A stretch of DNA of 64,000 nt from Cokeromyces recurvatus (Eukaryota > Mucoromycota > Mucoromycetes > Mucorales > Mucoraceae): NCBI RefSeq assembly GCF_025118155.1, contig NW_026251398.1, positions 310,001 to 374,000 on the forward strand, given 5' to 3'. This document shows, in pieces, positions 24,936-35,206 of the stretch (position 1 is its first letter; the number at the start of each line of letters is the position of its first letter). Under the pieces are notes generated by a model, which was not told the origin of the DNA, did no database searches, and was given only the letters and a program-made list of their open reading frames with translations. The translations under genes and the position numbers were made by a program.

Positions 24936-24994
24936 TTCAAACGACCCATTTTTTTTTTTTTTTTTTTTTCGTGGCCCAAGCTAATTTCTTCAGC
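24936..24994 (-). repeat. right terminal inverted repeat of nested element
   Basis: This is the reverse complement of 22741-22789, with a T-run about twice as long (roughly 22 against 10). It starts about 135 bp after the stop of the zinc-finger gene. Confidence 0.8.
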
Positions 24995-25225
24995 TGTAAA
25001 TGATTTAAAATTATAAAAAAAAAGGTGTTTTTGTTAAAAACAAAAATAGATTAAGAAAAAAAAAGATTATGCAGTGAAATGGCTAAATCGTATAAAATGA
25101 CATAATCACTGTCGAATTGAACATTTATGCGTGTAAATGAGGTTAAGAAGCTATAAAAATAATGTAAATTTTATTGATGTATCTTTATTCATTTATGTTG
25201 TGCACTAAGGAAAGCCAAAAAATCA

Positions 25226-25256
25226 GAAAACATTGCCACACTTTTGAGAGTCACTG
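25226..25256 (-). repeat. right terminal inverted repeat of Tc1-like element
   Basis: Read on the minus strand it begins CAGTGACTCTCAAAAGTGTG, matching the left end at 21715. TA flanks it at 25257-25258. Confidence 0.75.
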
Positions 25257-25258
25257 TA

Positions 25259-26113
25259 AATATAAGCGAGGCCACTTTGACCAGTACTTCATCCGAGGAA
25301 AACTCATCCAAAAGAGCCTACCAAACACTTGGGGTGCTAATAAATATCACTGTTATAGAACAAGCTCTGGATATAAGCATAAGTAATATTATAGTAGATG
25401 AAGTACATAATACAGGATAAAATATAAGCCTGAATATAAAATAAAACTCTGTAGATAACATCTCGTAAATAATATAAAACTTATTGACATCCAATCGTCT
25501 AGATGTATCAATTATAAGGCATTGTATCATTTCTGAAATATTTAATTTTATAACCCTGACAAAGAATTCTTCAGGTCGTCTTTGATCCACTGAAATAGAC
25601 ATAAGGAGCCTATAATCAGATCAAACAATTTGAATCTTAAATCAGACTATTATAACACCCAATAGATAATTCATATAAATCAGTAGCTTGAAGCAACAAT
25701 ACGTATATATCTGAATACTAACACTGTTTCATGACTTATCTTTTTTATTTCTTTGATTTAGGATTCATTAGTATAAATACAAGCAGTAGTTGTGTAGACA
25801 CAAAATAGTCTTTATATCATTCTTTTTACAATGAATAAACATGTCTCTTACTATACTTCCTATTGTTTTCTCTCTCTTTTTTTTTCTTTTTATTCCTTCT
25901 TTAAATCATACCATCACATCGTCTTTGTTTTGAAATCTAGTCGTCAGCTCTTTTAGAACACATATTCTTATATCCCAATATTATTTCGATTTATATATAA
26001 TCTCACCACACCCCTCAATGATATATGGCGTTTAACAACTTTAATAAAATCTTTTATTATTACTACTACAGAAAAAAAAAGCATAATTAAAATGATATGA
26101 TTATGTACACAAG
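25259..26113. other. intergenic between transposon and orphan gene
   Basis: A 94-codon frame on the minus strand (25602-25318) starts with VDQRRPEEFFVRVIKLN and then becomes hydrophobic and AT-driven. It may be a decayed exon but has no recognisable match. The remainder is AT-rich without a gene. Confidence 0.4.
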
Positions 26114-27954
26114 TTATTGATTGACTGTGAATGGACAAAGTCGCTTTCTATTTTTTGTGCTGCTAATAAGATCTCTAAACATCTCCTCATTCATACCTGC
26201 ACGCATGTTTGCCTTTAAATTAGGAATATCATTTGCTAATCTACAATGATTCTTGTATAAATGGTGAACAGATAAAAGGTCTTCACAAGTGGCAACATAT
26301 GCTCTGAGTTGAATAGCATCTCTAGGCATACTTATGCTACAAATTTCAATCATTACATAAAGTCCAGAGTCAAGCAAACAAGTATAGTAAACTGTCACAA
26401 TCAAGCCTATAAAAGCAAGTTTAATTAGAAGCCCAAAAACCAGCTTTAGCAAGAACTTACCAACAGCATGAACACCAATCACTCCTTCATAGAAATTGTT
26501 GTCAATGGATTGTTTAGAAAATCGACCAATTCTAATTAAGTCCAAAAGACTCGCATATATATCGTCTTTTGTATCTTCTCCCTTTACTTTATCCACAGTA
26601 ACAGGGCCATTCCAAACAACATTGTTCAATATTCTTCCTACAAAGTCTGGTCTTTGAGTTGAACTGTTTATCTGAATATCACACCTGTAAATATCATTCA
26701 TTGCTCAGTTCTTCGTATATTCAAATTCTTTTAAGTAATAGCGTACCATGAAGATTGCTTTCCTGAATCAGGATCTTCAATGATAGTGCGAAAAATAGAA
26801 TCAACGTAAGTTCCACACAATGTTCTTTCTTGGATTTTTCCAGTAAATTTTGTTATTGGTATTCTTTCCGTACTAATGGAAAAAAAAATGCGTCAATACA
26901 TAAGCAAAACGCGTATTATTTTTTGCGATACTTACAGGTTTCTTAGACCAATCAAAATGGAATCGACAGCAGTATCAACGTTTTCTGAAGTTGACAACAT
27001 AATACGTTTAGAAGCTTGTCTTGATCCAATTTTTCTTTCGTTAAAATCCTACATAAGAGTCATGGTTAATTGCGCTTCTTGCCTTAAAGCTTAAAACAAA
27101 TGCCTAAATTTACCTTTGCAATCAATTTCAACTCTCTTTCCAAATTTACATCAAGTGTTTCACTCTCAATGTTATATTTTATTTGGACGTGTTTTGTCAA
27201 GCTTTGAATCATATCAGCTTCTAAAACATTTTTCATATCTTCGCTTATCTGGTCTTTCTTTAAAAGCATAATATTGTCTAATGCTAGGATATCTTGTGCG
27301 TCTGTTTCTACCAGTAAACTGGTTTGACGATATTTTTTGGCAACCAGAACTTGATATTCTACCCACTTTTCTAAAACTACTTTTCCGTCAATAGCAAGAC
27401 TATCTGCAGGAAGAACACGCTTATAATTCACATCGAACGATTGCTTATCATTATTTTGACGCTGGGTTGACTTCTTACGCGAAGATTGAAGTACTGGAGA
27501 AGTGTATATTATGCCTTTGAAGCTGTTCACAGAATTATTAATGGAGCCTATATTTATAGTTGAAGAGTTACTCGTTCTTATAAAAAAAAATATAGTTAGA
27601 ATATTTTGTTTCTTGACACATAAGAAAACTCTACTTACGTTGCATAATTTGAAGGTTCTGACGATGAGGTTCGACACGACTCAGTCATGTGTGGTGGTAT
27701 TTGAGCAAGATAGTTTTTTTTCATAGTCTAAATATCGTGTTAGTTTTATTTTTCTGCTTAATCTTTATACTTATTTTACTTACTTTCCAATCTTGTTTCC
27801 ATTTGCTCGCTTTGTCATTAGTGTAAAAATCTAACTCACTTTTTAATGCATCAAACGCACTCTCCAAAGAGCAAATTCCTTTTTCAGCACGCTTGGCCTC
27901 AATGGCTTCTTCAAAATTCCAGTAATTATAGACAGTTTTTTCTAAGTATGACAT
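26114..27954 (-). CDS. uncharacterised multi-exon protein, apparently intact
   Basis: Function is not recognised. Seven exons join in frame with GT-AG introns, starting MSYLEKTVYNYWNFEEAI at 27954 and ending RKRLCPFTVNQ at 26114, about 460 residues. The order is: an N-terminal basic, Lys-rich and Ser-rich region; a helical middle (LPADSLAIDGKVVLEKWVEY); a conserved-looking segment ERTLCGTYVDSIFRTIIEDP; then STQRPDFVGRI, VTVDKVKGEDTKDDIYASLL, and a C-terminal GVHAVGLIVTVYYTCLLDSG with LYVMIEICSISMPR. The RPD, VKGE and GxxxxGxxxxVY pattern is reminiscent of a PD-(D/E)XK-like fold and of the general layout of the two decayed genes at 8-9 kb and 21 kb, but that link is inference. No stops or shifts interrupt it, unlike those copies. 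A tandem repeat lies just upstream. Confidence 0.65.
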
Positions 27955-27995
27955 TGTGAAGAGGAAGAAAATTTTATGGAATTATGAAAAAGGTG

Positions 27996-28052
27996 CGATT
28001 AATTCAGGCACAATTAATTCAGGCACAATTAATTCAGGAGCGATTAATTTGT
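27996..28052. repeat. tandem 15-bp repeat in promoter of orphan gene
   Basis: About four copies of (C/G)(A/G)ATTAATTCAGGCA end about 40 bp upstream of the ATG at 27954, which is read on the minus strand. It is a compact array of the kind that could hold regulatory sites. Confidence 0.75.
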
Positions 28053-28261
28053 ATGCGCTACGTCATCGCAAATGACGAATTTATTATTTATTTTATCAGA
28101 CTTAAAAAATTCCGTTGTAAGCAATTTTTAAACTTGTATTAAACGTGCCATTTTGGCTTGGTCAATACTTATAGCTGCCAAACAGTAGTACTGCATTACT
28201 CGGGTTTGGTATGACTCTACACGTCTTGTGCTCTCAAGGTCCTTTGGTTACTTGGCATCTT

Positions 28262-28512
28262 TGATGCTTGGGAATCATAGATCTGACTTACGGGGCAGCT
28301 TGCAGCAATGTTGAATAGAAGCATTTCTTGTTTCCCATTGCTGATTCAGAGACATCCAAGACTTTTTGTTTTTAATAACAAAGTTAGGCGGAAAAGATGT
28401 GTAGCTGCGTAGCCATTGGTCTGACATGGAAGGTTCTGTAGTTTGTTATCGATTTCGATTTCGATTGGGAACTATGGGTCTGACTTACGGGGCAGCTTCC
28501 AATACAGTTGAA
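28262..28512. repeat. diverged direct repeat pair
   Basis: TTGGGAATCATAGATCTGAC (28268) and TTGGGAACTATGGGTCTGAC (28474) each continue TTACGGGGCAGCTT, then an AAT/GTTGAA tail. The copies are about 50 bp long and 206 bp apart. Class unknown. Confidence 0.65.
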
Positions 28513-28955
28513 AAGTGAAAATATGATGTATTCGTGCACATAGGTTCATCCTGTATTGTTACTTGTCATCTTGAACTCTTGTTACATACAAGACGGGAAA
28601 GAAAGATACTATGCCACTCAGAGATTAATACAGACTATTGTTTTGGCTACTGCTTTATAAGTATTGTTCCAAGTCAGTTTGGTATCCAGGCTGAAGAGGT
28701 CAAGTATGATGTTATGCATTTTTCCTTAAAATCAGAATAATCCATTAACTGTGTCGCATCACTCTCACTTTATTTATAGGTTTAGAAACGATTATTCTTG
28801 GCCAACTTGAAATCCTGTAGTGCAAGAAGAGTGATCTTGGGTAAATACCTTTATGATTTGGCCGATTTTCTGCGATTGGTTCAAATGCCTTAAATTCAGT
28901 AAACGTCTTGGAAAAGAGTTTGAATAGCGAATCCATTTAAATTTATTGTTTATGT

Positions 28956-29027
<72 letters not shown>

Positions 29028-29750
29028 ACTACCCTTTGAACGTTTAAAAAACTGCCTTTGTGTGATATTATAAAATAAAAATAATATAAAGACAAAAGAA
29101 AGTCAACGAGAGCGAACAATAGTTCTAAAGTCAATTATTTTATTTATGAATTCAAATTGATGGGGTATTTATAAGAATTGTTAAAGAAGTCTGAGATAAG
29201 ATGTGAGTCAGAAAAGTGTTAGTTAACGACTGAATAAGGTATGTTAAAGATAATGAAGTATTAGTAGCTTTAATATGATTTGATGAAGTGGATCAAGAGA
29301 GATTCAGGGGAATCTAGATAAAATTCCTTATATAATTTTCTGATCCGTATGGTTAATCATGAAACATGACATTATGAGTCAGCTCATAACAGTCAAACTT
29401 TCAACTACATCACAAACAGTAACCTGTGGATCGTCATTCAACGAGGTCCAAGATGTGAGTTTTGTGCTCCTCTACGAAAAAGGTAATCAAAAGCTTTCTC
29501 AGAAAAACTAAGAGGTGACATTTTGTTCAGCCCAGACAACATAAATTATTGGGTCAACTGTACAAGTAATATCATCACTTTCTGAGAGAATTATGATGCC
29601 TCCCTTCGTCTCCCCCCTCCCGTTTATTTTGTTATACATATAAAATGTATGCATGTATGTTTGGTTGGTTGGCTGGTTGGTTGGCTGGATGATTCATGAT
29701 ACGAATAGGCAAATAGAAGTATATCTTTATGATAACATATTTTATTATTA
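28513..29750. other. gene-free region with long poly-A
   Basis: It contains a run of 64 A at 28962-29025 and no supported gene. Short open frames over the run are low-complexity artefacts. A GGTTGGTTGGCTGG microsatellite lies at 29661-29690, just past the end of the methyltransferase gene. Confidence 0.55.
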
Positions 29751-30946
29751 TTATTTAATCTTAACTGCAGTCCAAAATGCACATTCATATACATACTTTA
29801 ACATACCTTCAGGGTTTGAAGTATATGTAGTAGATATAGTGCTTTCCTTCTATTTAACAATAAATACATAAATACACTTAAAAATATCAGCTATATCAAT
29901 TCCTCTTTACCTTAAATTCAAATCCAAGCTTCTTAGCTACTTCTTTTACTTGATCAAGACTTAATTCAATTGAAGAATCACCAGAACTAGAGTCTTCAAA
30001 ATGATATAATAAAGGACCTATATATTTATATAATATAAGTAATATCCCAATCTACAAAAGCACACACACACACACACGAATTTATCTTACCAATATTAAT
30101 CCATGTGCCATTGTCTTTTAATGCTTTATATATGACTTCCATATATTCTATAATATCTTTAGCTGTGTCAATGAAGAAGCAGGTCACAATAGAATCCCAT
30201 GCATTTTCTTGTTGTACGCCTTGATAGACTTCAATAAAATCACCTGCAACCATCGAAAAATCGACTGAAGGAGGCAAATTGGCAGGCAACACATCTGGTA
30301 TCAAAATAGGTGATAGTTGTTGTGCATCTGATTTGATATTAGAGAATGAATGAATAAAAGGATAAATTTTGTATTGATTTTCTTCCTTGATTCTATTAAG
30401 AATAAAATTGGATGCAAATAACTAAGACTAAAATGTTAAAATTTAAAATGAAAAATAATGCATCTAGGAGTAAATATTTCTTTTTTTTTTCTTTCTTTCT
30501 TTCTTTCTTTCTTTTACCATATAATATGAAAATTCATTGCCTTTATATGTATGTATGTATAAAAGAGTTTAATATACGTGTATTCATCTTATTTATCTAC
30601 TATTTATTTACCTTGGCAGCTAAATCCTATAAAATAAGAGACAATGTCAATCAAGCTTCTTTTAAATAATGTATGCTCAGTTTAGTTTTTTACCTGCTTT
30701 AGCTATATCAAATGCTAATCTACCTAAGCCTGCTCCAGGTACTAATATGCGAATCTTACCTCTATTAAAAGTATAAGTTATTTTTTCCTTAAAAAAAAAC
30801 AAATAAATCAGTAAAGCTTACTTTTCTTCAAAAGATGTGTCTTTATAAATTTCATTCAATTCTTTAATAATAGGCTCATAAGTGGCTTTACGTTCCTTTT
30901 CTCCCTATTTATTGCAATATATAAATATATACATGCATTCTTCGTC

Positions 30947-30989
<43 letters not shown>

Positions 30990-31412
30990 TCCTACCTCTT
31001 TTGACCAATCTCTTACAAATTGTTTTAACGTACTTCTCACTTTATCCATATCCATAGGAGAAACAGGAGGTCTACCATTTAATTGTTGTTGTGTGTTCTG
31101 AATCGAAGTCAAAGGTGCATCAACAAACATGGTAGCACTTTTAACAATCTCACGAAGAAATATCATATTTTGTTCAATACAAACATCGACTTCGTTTACT
31201 TTTTGCAAATAGTTGGGAATGAGTTGTTTATGATGTTCTGGTAAAGCAAGATAATCGCGTCTCTTTTTATGATTATGATTGAGAGAATGACGTTTATAGT
31301 AAGCAAGTGCAGTAATAACTTTGATTAGGTGTAATTTTTCTGACTCAATAGGATCTTCTACTTCGTGAAAATGATCATGTTGGTGATGATCATGGTTATG
31401 TTGATGTTCCAT
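29751..31412 (-). CDS. CARNMT1: carnosine N-methyltransferase (N2227 family)
   Basis: A SAM-dependent methyltransferase of the CARNMT1/N2227 family, which methylates carnosine or related His-containing peptides. Eight exons close exactly: 31412-30996, 30904-30822, 30761-30694, 30626-30612, 30540-30518, 30421-30091, 30017-29911 and 29849-29751, giving 380 residues. The N-terminus is His-rich (HQHNHDHHQHDHFH). Family motifs follow in order: GKIRILVPGAGLGRLAFDIA (SAM site), GFSCQGNEFSYYM, LFASNFILNR, FSMVAGDFIEVY, DSIVTCFFIDTA, GPLLYHFED and SNPEGMLKYVYECAFWTAVK. Two consecutive exons are only 15 and 23 nt. Intron 1 contains a poly(A/T) run and intron 6 a GT microsatellite. It diverges from the HIBCH gene, with 253 bp between starts. 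The fungal substrate is not known from sequence. Confidence 0.95.
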
Positions 31413-31665
31413 GCTATTATCAAGCAGAAAAAAAAAAAAAAAGAAAAATGTTAAATGGGCTTCTTATTTTATTTTTTTATTTTTTATTTTTTTTTGAAAT
31501 TTTACGGTTGAGTCTAAAAAGCCACTTCTCCTTGTGGAATTTGTTGACCGGAAACTAAAAAGTGAATGCATTTAGACACACTAACTGGTTTTTTTTTTCC
31601 TCCTTCTCCCCTCCCCCCACACAGATATACACTCTTTACTTTTTCTTTTTTCCACATCATAAATA
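31413..31665. promoter_or_regulatory. shared divergent promoter region
   Basis: These 253 bp separate the start codons of CARNMT1 (minus) and HIBCH (plus). They contain T-runs on the HIBCH side and C/T-rich sequence (CTCCTTCTCCCCTCCCCCCA) 50 bp before the HIBCH start. No specific element is assigned. Confidence 0.5.
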
Positions 31666-31905
31666 ATGAACTACAGTCGAGGTGGTCTCAAGCAACTAAA
31701 CATACTTCAAAACCGTTTTTCTTTGTTGAATAATAAAAAGCTTTTGACTACAACAACTGTATTGGCGTCGAGATCTATGTCTTCACTGAATAACACTAAT
31801 AGACGTCTACTTCAAACCAAAAACTGGCTTTCGACTTCCAACAACAACTATAGAAAGGTAAAAAAAGAAAAAACATGAGTATATTAATATGAAATATAAC
31901 TCATT

Positions 31906-31936
<31 letters not shown>

Positions 31937-33533
31937 TAGATGTCCACTGCTTCAAATTCTGTTTCAGGTGTTGATGCTGCTCAAGTAACTCATTACAATG
32001 TCATGAGTTTAAAAGCTTAATTTCAATTAATATTCATTTTTTTTTATTAGGCTGAAATCCTTACAAAGAGTAATTTAGCAGTTCGTGAAATTATTTTAAA
32101 TAGACCCAAAAAATTTAATGCTCTCAATCTCTCCATGGTGAAAGCTATTACACCCCAACTCCAAGTAAATTCTTACCGAGACCGAGTTACACATAACAGT
32201 GCTTTAACACTTTTTTCTTTTGTAGGCCTGGGAAAATTCAGATTTAGCAAAAATAATCTTGCTCAAGAGTTCTGGTGGAAAGGGATTTTGTGCAGGGGGT
32301 GACGTAAAGAGTAAAAATCCTAACAAATTTTACCCCACAGATAGTATATACTAACAAAAAAAAAATTATTACAGCTGTTGTTGATTTAGCCGAGAAAGGT
32401 GAATTTTCAACTGCCACAAAATTTTTTGAAGAAGAATATCAATTGGATCATTTAATTGCTACTATGGATACTCCTTTTGTGGCTATCATGGATGGTATCA
32501 CAAGTAAAGTACACACACACACAAAAGCTTGTTGCTTTGTTGGTCAATTAAACTGACTTTATTTTTATTTTTTTTTTTAGTGGGCGGTGGTGTTGGTCTC
32601 TCTGTTCATGCCCCATTCCGTATAGCTACGGAAAATACCTTATTTGCTATGCCAGAAACAGGTATTGGCTTTTTACCTGAAGTAGGGGGTTCTTTCTTTT
32701 TATCACGTCTTGATGGACAATTAGGTACTTACTTGGGTCTCACTGGTAAACGTCTTAAGGGTCTTGATGTATTATATGCTGGCATTGCCACACATTATGT
32801 TCCTTCTTCTCGTTTATCTGCCCTCGAATCTCGTCTTTCCGAACTCGAAAATGCAACTCATGATATGGTAAATGATGCTATTGAAGAGTTCTCTGATGAA
32901 ATCACACAACCTTTTAGTTTAGCAGGTGAGACTCGTAAGGCAATTGACCGTTGCTTCAAGTACGATACTATCTCTGAGATTATGAACCAATTACAACAAG
33001 AACCTGACTCTGAATGGAAACAGGATACACTTAAATTAATGAACGCTGTTTCACCTACTTCACTTAAAGTTACCCTTCAACAGCTTCGTTATGGTGCTAG
33101 TCTTAGTTTAGGCCAATGCTTCAAAATGGAATATCATCTCGTTCAAAAATTCTTACAAGGACATGATTTCAAAGAAGGTGTCAATGCTACCTTGGTCACT
33201 CGTTCTAAACCTCAATGGAATCCTGCTAACCTGGACTCTGTTGATGATACTCAAATTAAAGAAACTTATTTTAATGCACCAAGTCCTAGTCGTCTAGAAT
33301 TACTTAGTTCTCGTGATTTTAAACATTATCCCCATCGTAAATACATGTTACCTTCTGAACAAGATATTAAACGTGTTGTGACAGGCGAGGCAGTTGAAGT
33401 CGGTAATTATGCCCTTACACGTAACCAAGTGATTACTCATTTTAAACATAAACATGGTCTTTTACAAAAACTTAATGATGTTATGGATCGTAAAACAATC
33501 GAAAAAGATCAAATCTTGAAATGGATTTATTAA
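31666..33533 (+). CDS. HIBCH: 3-hydroxyisobutyryl-CoA hydrolase, mitochondrial
   Basis: This enzyme hydrolyses 3-hydroxyisobutyryl-CoA in valine breakdown and has the crotonase fold. Six exons close exactly: 31666-31857, 31940-31984, 32051-32164, 32226-32310, 32375-32503 and 32581-33533, giving 505 residues. The first 65 residues are rich in Arg, Ser, Leu and Asn without acidic residues, as in a mitochondrial presequence. The crotonase motifs are SSGGKGFCAGGDVK and DGITMGGGVGLSVHAPFRIA (oxyanion hole, split by intron 5), then MPETGIGFLPEVGGSFFLSR. The Glu of PETG is kept. The Asp usual in PDVGG is Glu here (PEVGG). The C-terminal HIBCH extension is present. The length is longer than the human enzyme, mainly at the N-terminus. 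Its stop is 34 bp from the stop of the convergent gene. Confidence 0.95.
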
Positions 33534-33567
33534 CAATAATAAACAGAAAACAAAAAAAAAAAAAAAG

Positions 33568-34922
33568 TTACTGTTTGTTAACTATTTCTTGAACCATATT
33601 TAGGATGTCTTGTCTATCGTAACCCAATAATCGAGCAGCTGAAATAAGAGCACTAAGACTTTTCATAAATAGACTACGACCTGCTTCTTTAAGTAATGGA
33701 TCTTGTGCTACAGGAGATTGGGTACCGGATAGAGGATAGGCACCAGGGAATTGTTGTTGATCTTCTTCTTCTTCTTTCTCTTCTTCTTTTTCTTGTTGTT
33801 GAGCTCTTAATCTTGATACAGCCTTTGGTAAAGGATTAATTTGTGTCATACCTAATGAAACATGATTACGATTCATAGAACGTTGTTGTTGTTGTTGCTG
33901 TTGTTGAGGTAATGATGCTTGTAACATATGAGTAAGTTCAGAAAGGGCAGCTGTGTGAGCGTCCATCAAGTTGGGTACACTAGGCACAGTAAACAATGGA
34001 TTATAAGATTGATCATATTCTTCCTCCAGTTCTTGGTTCATTGTTAATTGACTTGTGCTATGCTGTAAGGCGTCCATTGATTTCAATACACGCTTTGGCG
34101 TTTCATTGGGTGTTAATGTACCTGGATCTTGAGACCATCGAGTATAATAGTCATCTTCAGAATCATCGGATTCCTTTATTGTACTATTATTATTATCCCC
34201 TGTTGGATTCCTTTGATAGATAGTATTTTTTGTTTGTAAAGAACCTTCATCACTTGACCAGTCTCCCCAATAATCTTCAGGTGCTTCTTTATACCCCTTT
34301 GAATTCTATAGAGAAAATGAGTTTGTTATTTATACATGTGTATATAATTTAGCTCTTCTTCTTCTTTACTTGTTTCTCATCTTACATCACATTTGTCTGC
34401 CATTGTAAATATTTTTTTCGGTTGCTTTGTACGAGTAACACGAGTTAAAAAGATACGTTCAGCGTCTTCAAGTGTCCTTGACCAATTCTCAAAGATATCC
34501 AACCATTCCTCTTCAGTTACTCTCTTTGTATTATGATATTTGATGTCAGAGATATCACCACTACCATCTTCCAAGATGAGGACAATAATAGAACGAGGTA
34601 CAAATTCGAGAACTGCTTCAAGCGTTTCGACATCCTTGCGTTTGTAGTAGATGGGGGCCTGATAGATGGTATCAGCTGATGCAGGATCACTAAACAAAGT
34701 TTCAATTTGTTGCGCACAGTCATCTTGTTGCCATTGAACGACCTTGTTCCATTCAGATGATTCCGGTTGTCCATTTTCCAATAGCAGTCGAACTCGTTGT
34801 CGTAAGAGTCGTGACGAGATGGGTAAAAGGGCAAGGAATTGATGTTGATATCTTTTTTCGAGTGCATTATAAGCTACTGAACGTACAATGTTATCGTTAG
34901 CATAGTTATCAATAGCTTCCAT
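33568..34922 (-). CDS. uncharacterised conserved fungal-type protein
   Basis: No function is recognised. Two exons (34922-34386 and 34305-33568) give 424 residues. I chose the Met at 34922 (MEAIDNYANDNIVRSVAYNA) because the frame upstream is hydrophobic microsatellite sequence. The N-terminal 170 residues are helical (YQHQFLALLPISSRLLRQRV; EEEWLDIFENWSRTLEDAER). The middle is acidic with EAPEDYWGDWSSDE and DDSEDDYYTRWS, a pattern I associate with fungal proteins of unknown role. Poly-Gln and Glu/Gln-rich stretches follow, and a C-terminal helix (SALISAARLLGYDRQDILNM) ends it. The composition suggests a cytosolic or nuclear scaffold without membrane segments. The two-exon model is sure in frame, but the function is open. 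Confidence 0.8.
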
Positions 34923-35206
34923 TTTTATGTGAGAAAATAATAATAATAAAAAGAGGTTAAAAACACACACACACACACAAATAATGAAAAATGCGGGAGT
35001 ATAAAGGACTTTTAAATTTTTATTATTATTATTATTATTATCAACATCAATAACAATTAAAAAAAAAATGGCTTCATTGTAATGAGATATTTACTTACTA
35101 CAAAACAAGCAATTATTATTATTATTACATAAATATTTCTTTTTTCTTTTTCTTTTTTTTTTCCTTTTTTATTCTTTAAATAATTAAATAAAGGTCTATC
35201 ATCATT

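Larger units (their letters stand above)
22741..24994. mobile_element. novel-looking TIR element with zinc-finger cargo
   Basis: The left end reads GCTGAAGAAATTAGGTTGGG CCAC, then an A-run and TGGGTCGTTTGAA (to 22789). The right end is its reverse complement, TTCAAACGACCCA, a T-run, then GTGGCCCAAGCTAATTTCTT CAGC (24936-24994). The paired ends of roughly 50 bp differ mainly in the length of the homopolymer. The right end extends to CTG followed by TA; the left has TAG where CAG is expected, so a TA target site is plausible but eroded. The element holds one gene, at 23072-24800, and no recognisable DDE transposase. It sits within the Tc1-like element. Confidence 0.75.
21715..25256. mobile_element. 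Tc1-like transposon, interrupted by a nested element
   Basis: The ends are inverted copies of CAGT(A/G)ACTC(A/T)CAAAAGTGTGGCA at 21715 (plus) and 25256 (minus), each flanked by TA (21713-21714 and 25257-25258), the target duplication typical of Tc1/mariner. Inside lies a transposase relic on the minus strand. The span is 3.54 kb. Removing the 2.25 kb nested element at 22741-24994 leaves about 1.28 kb, close to a normal Tc1 length. That supports insertion of the second element into the first. Confidence 0.75.

Noticed and set aside
28943..29134. Open frame with a long Phe run
   Set aside because: It is read through the 64-bp homopolymer; the same applies to other frames with Lys or Phe runs at poly(A/T) tracts.
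29653..29871. Open frame with repeated WLVGW
   Set aside because: It is a translation of the GGTTGGTTGGCTGG microsatellite overlapping the last exon of CARNMT1 on the other strand.
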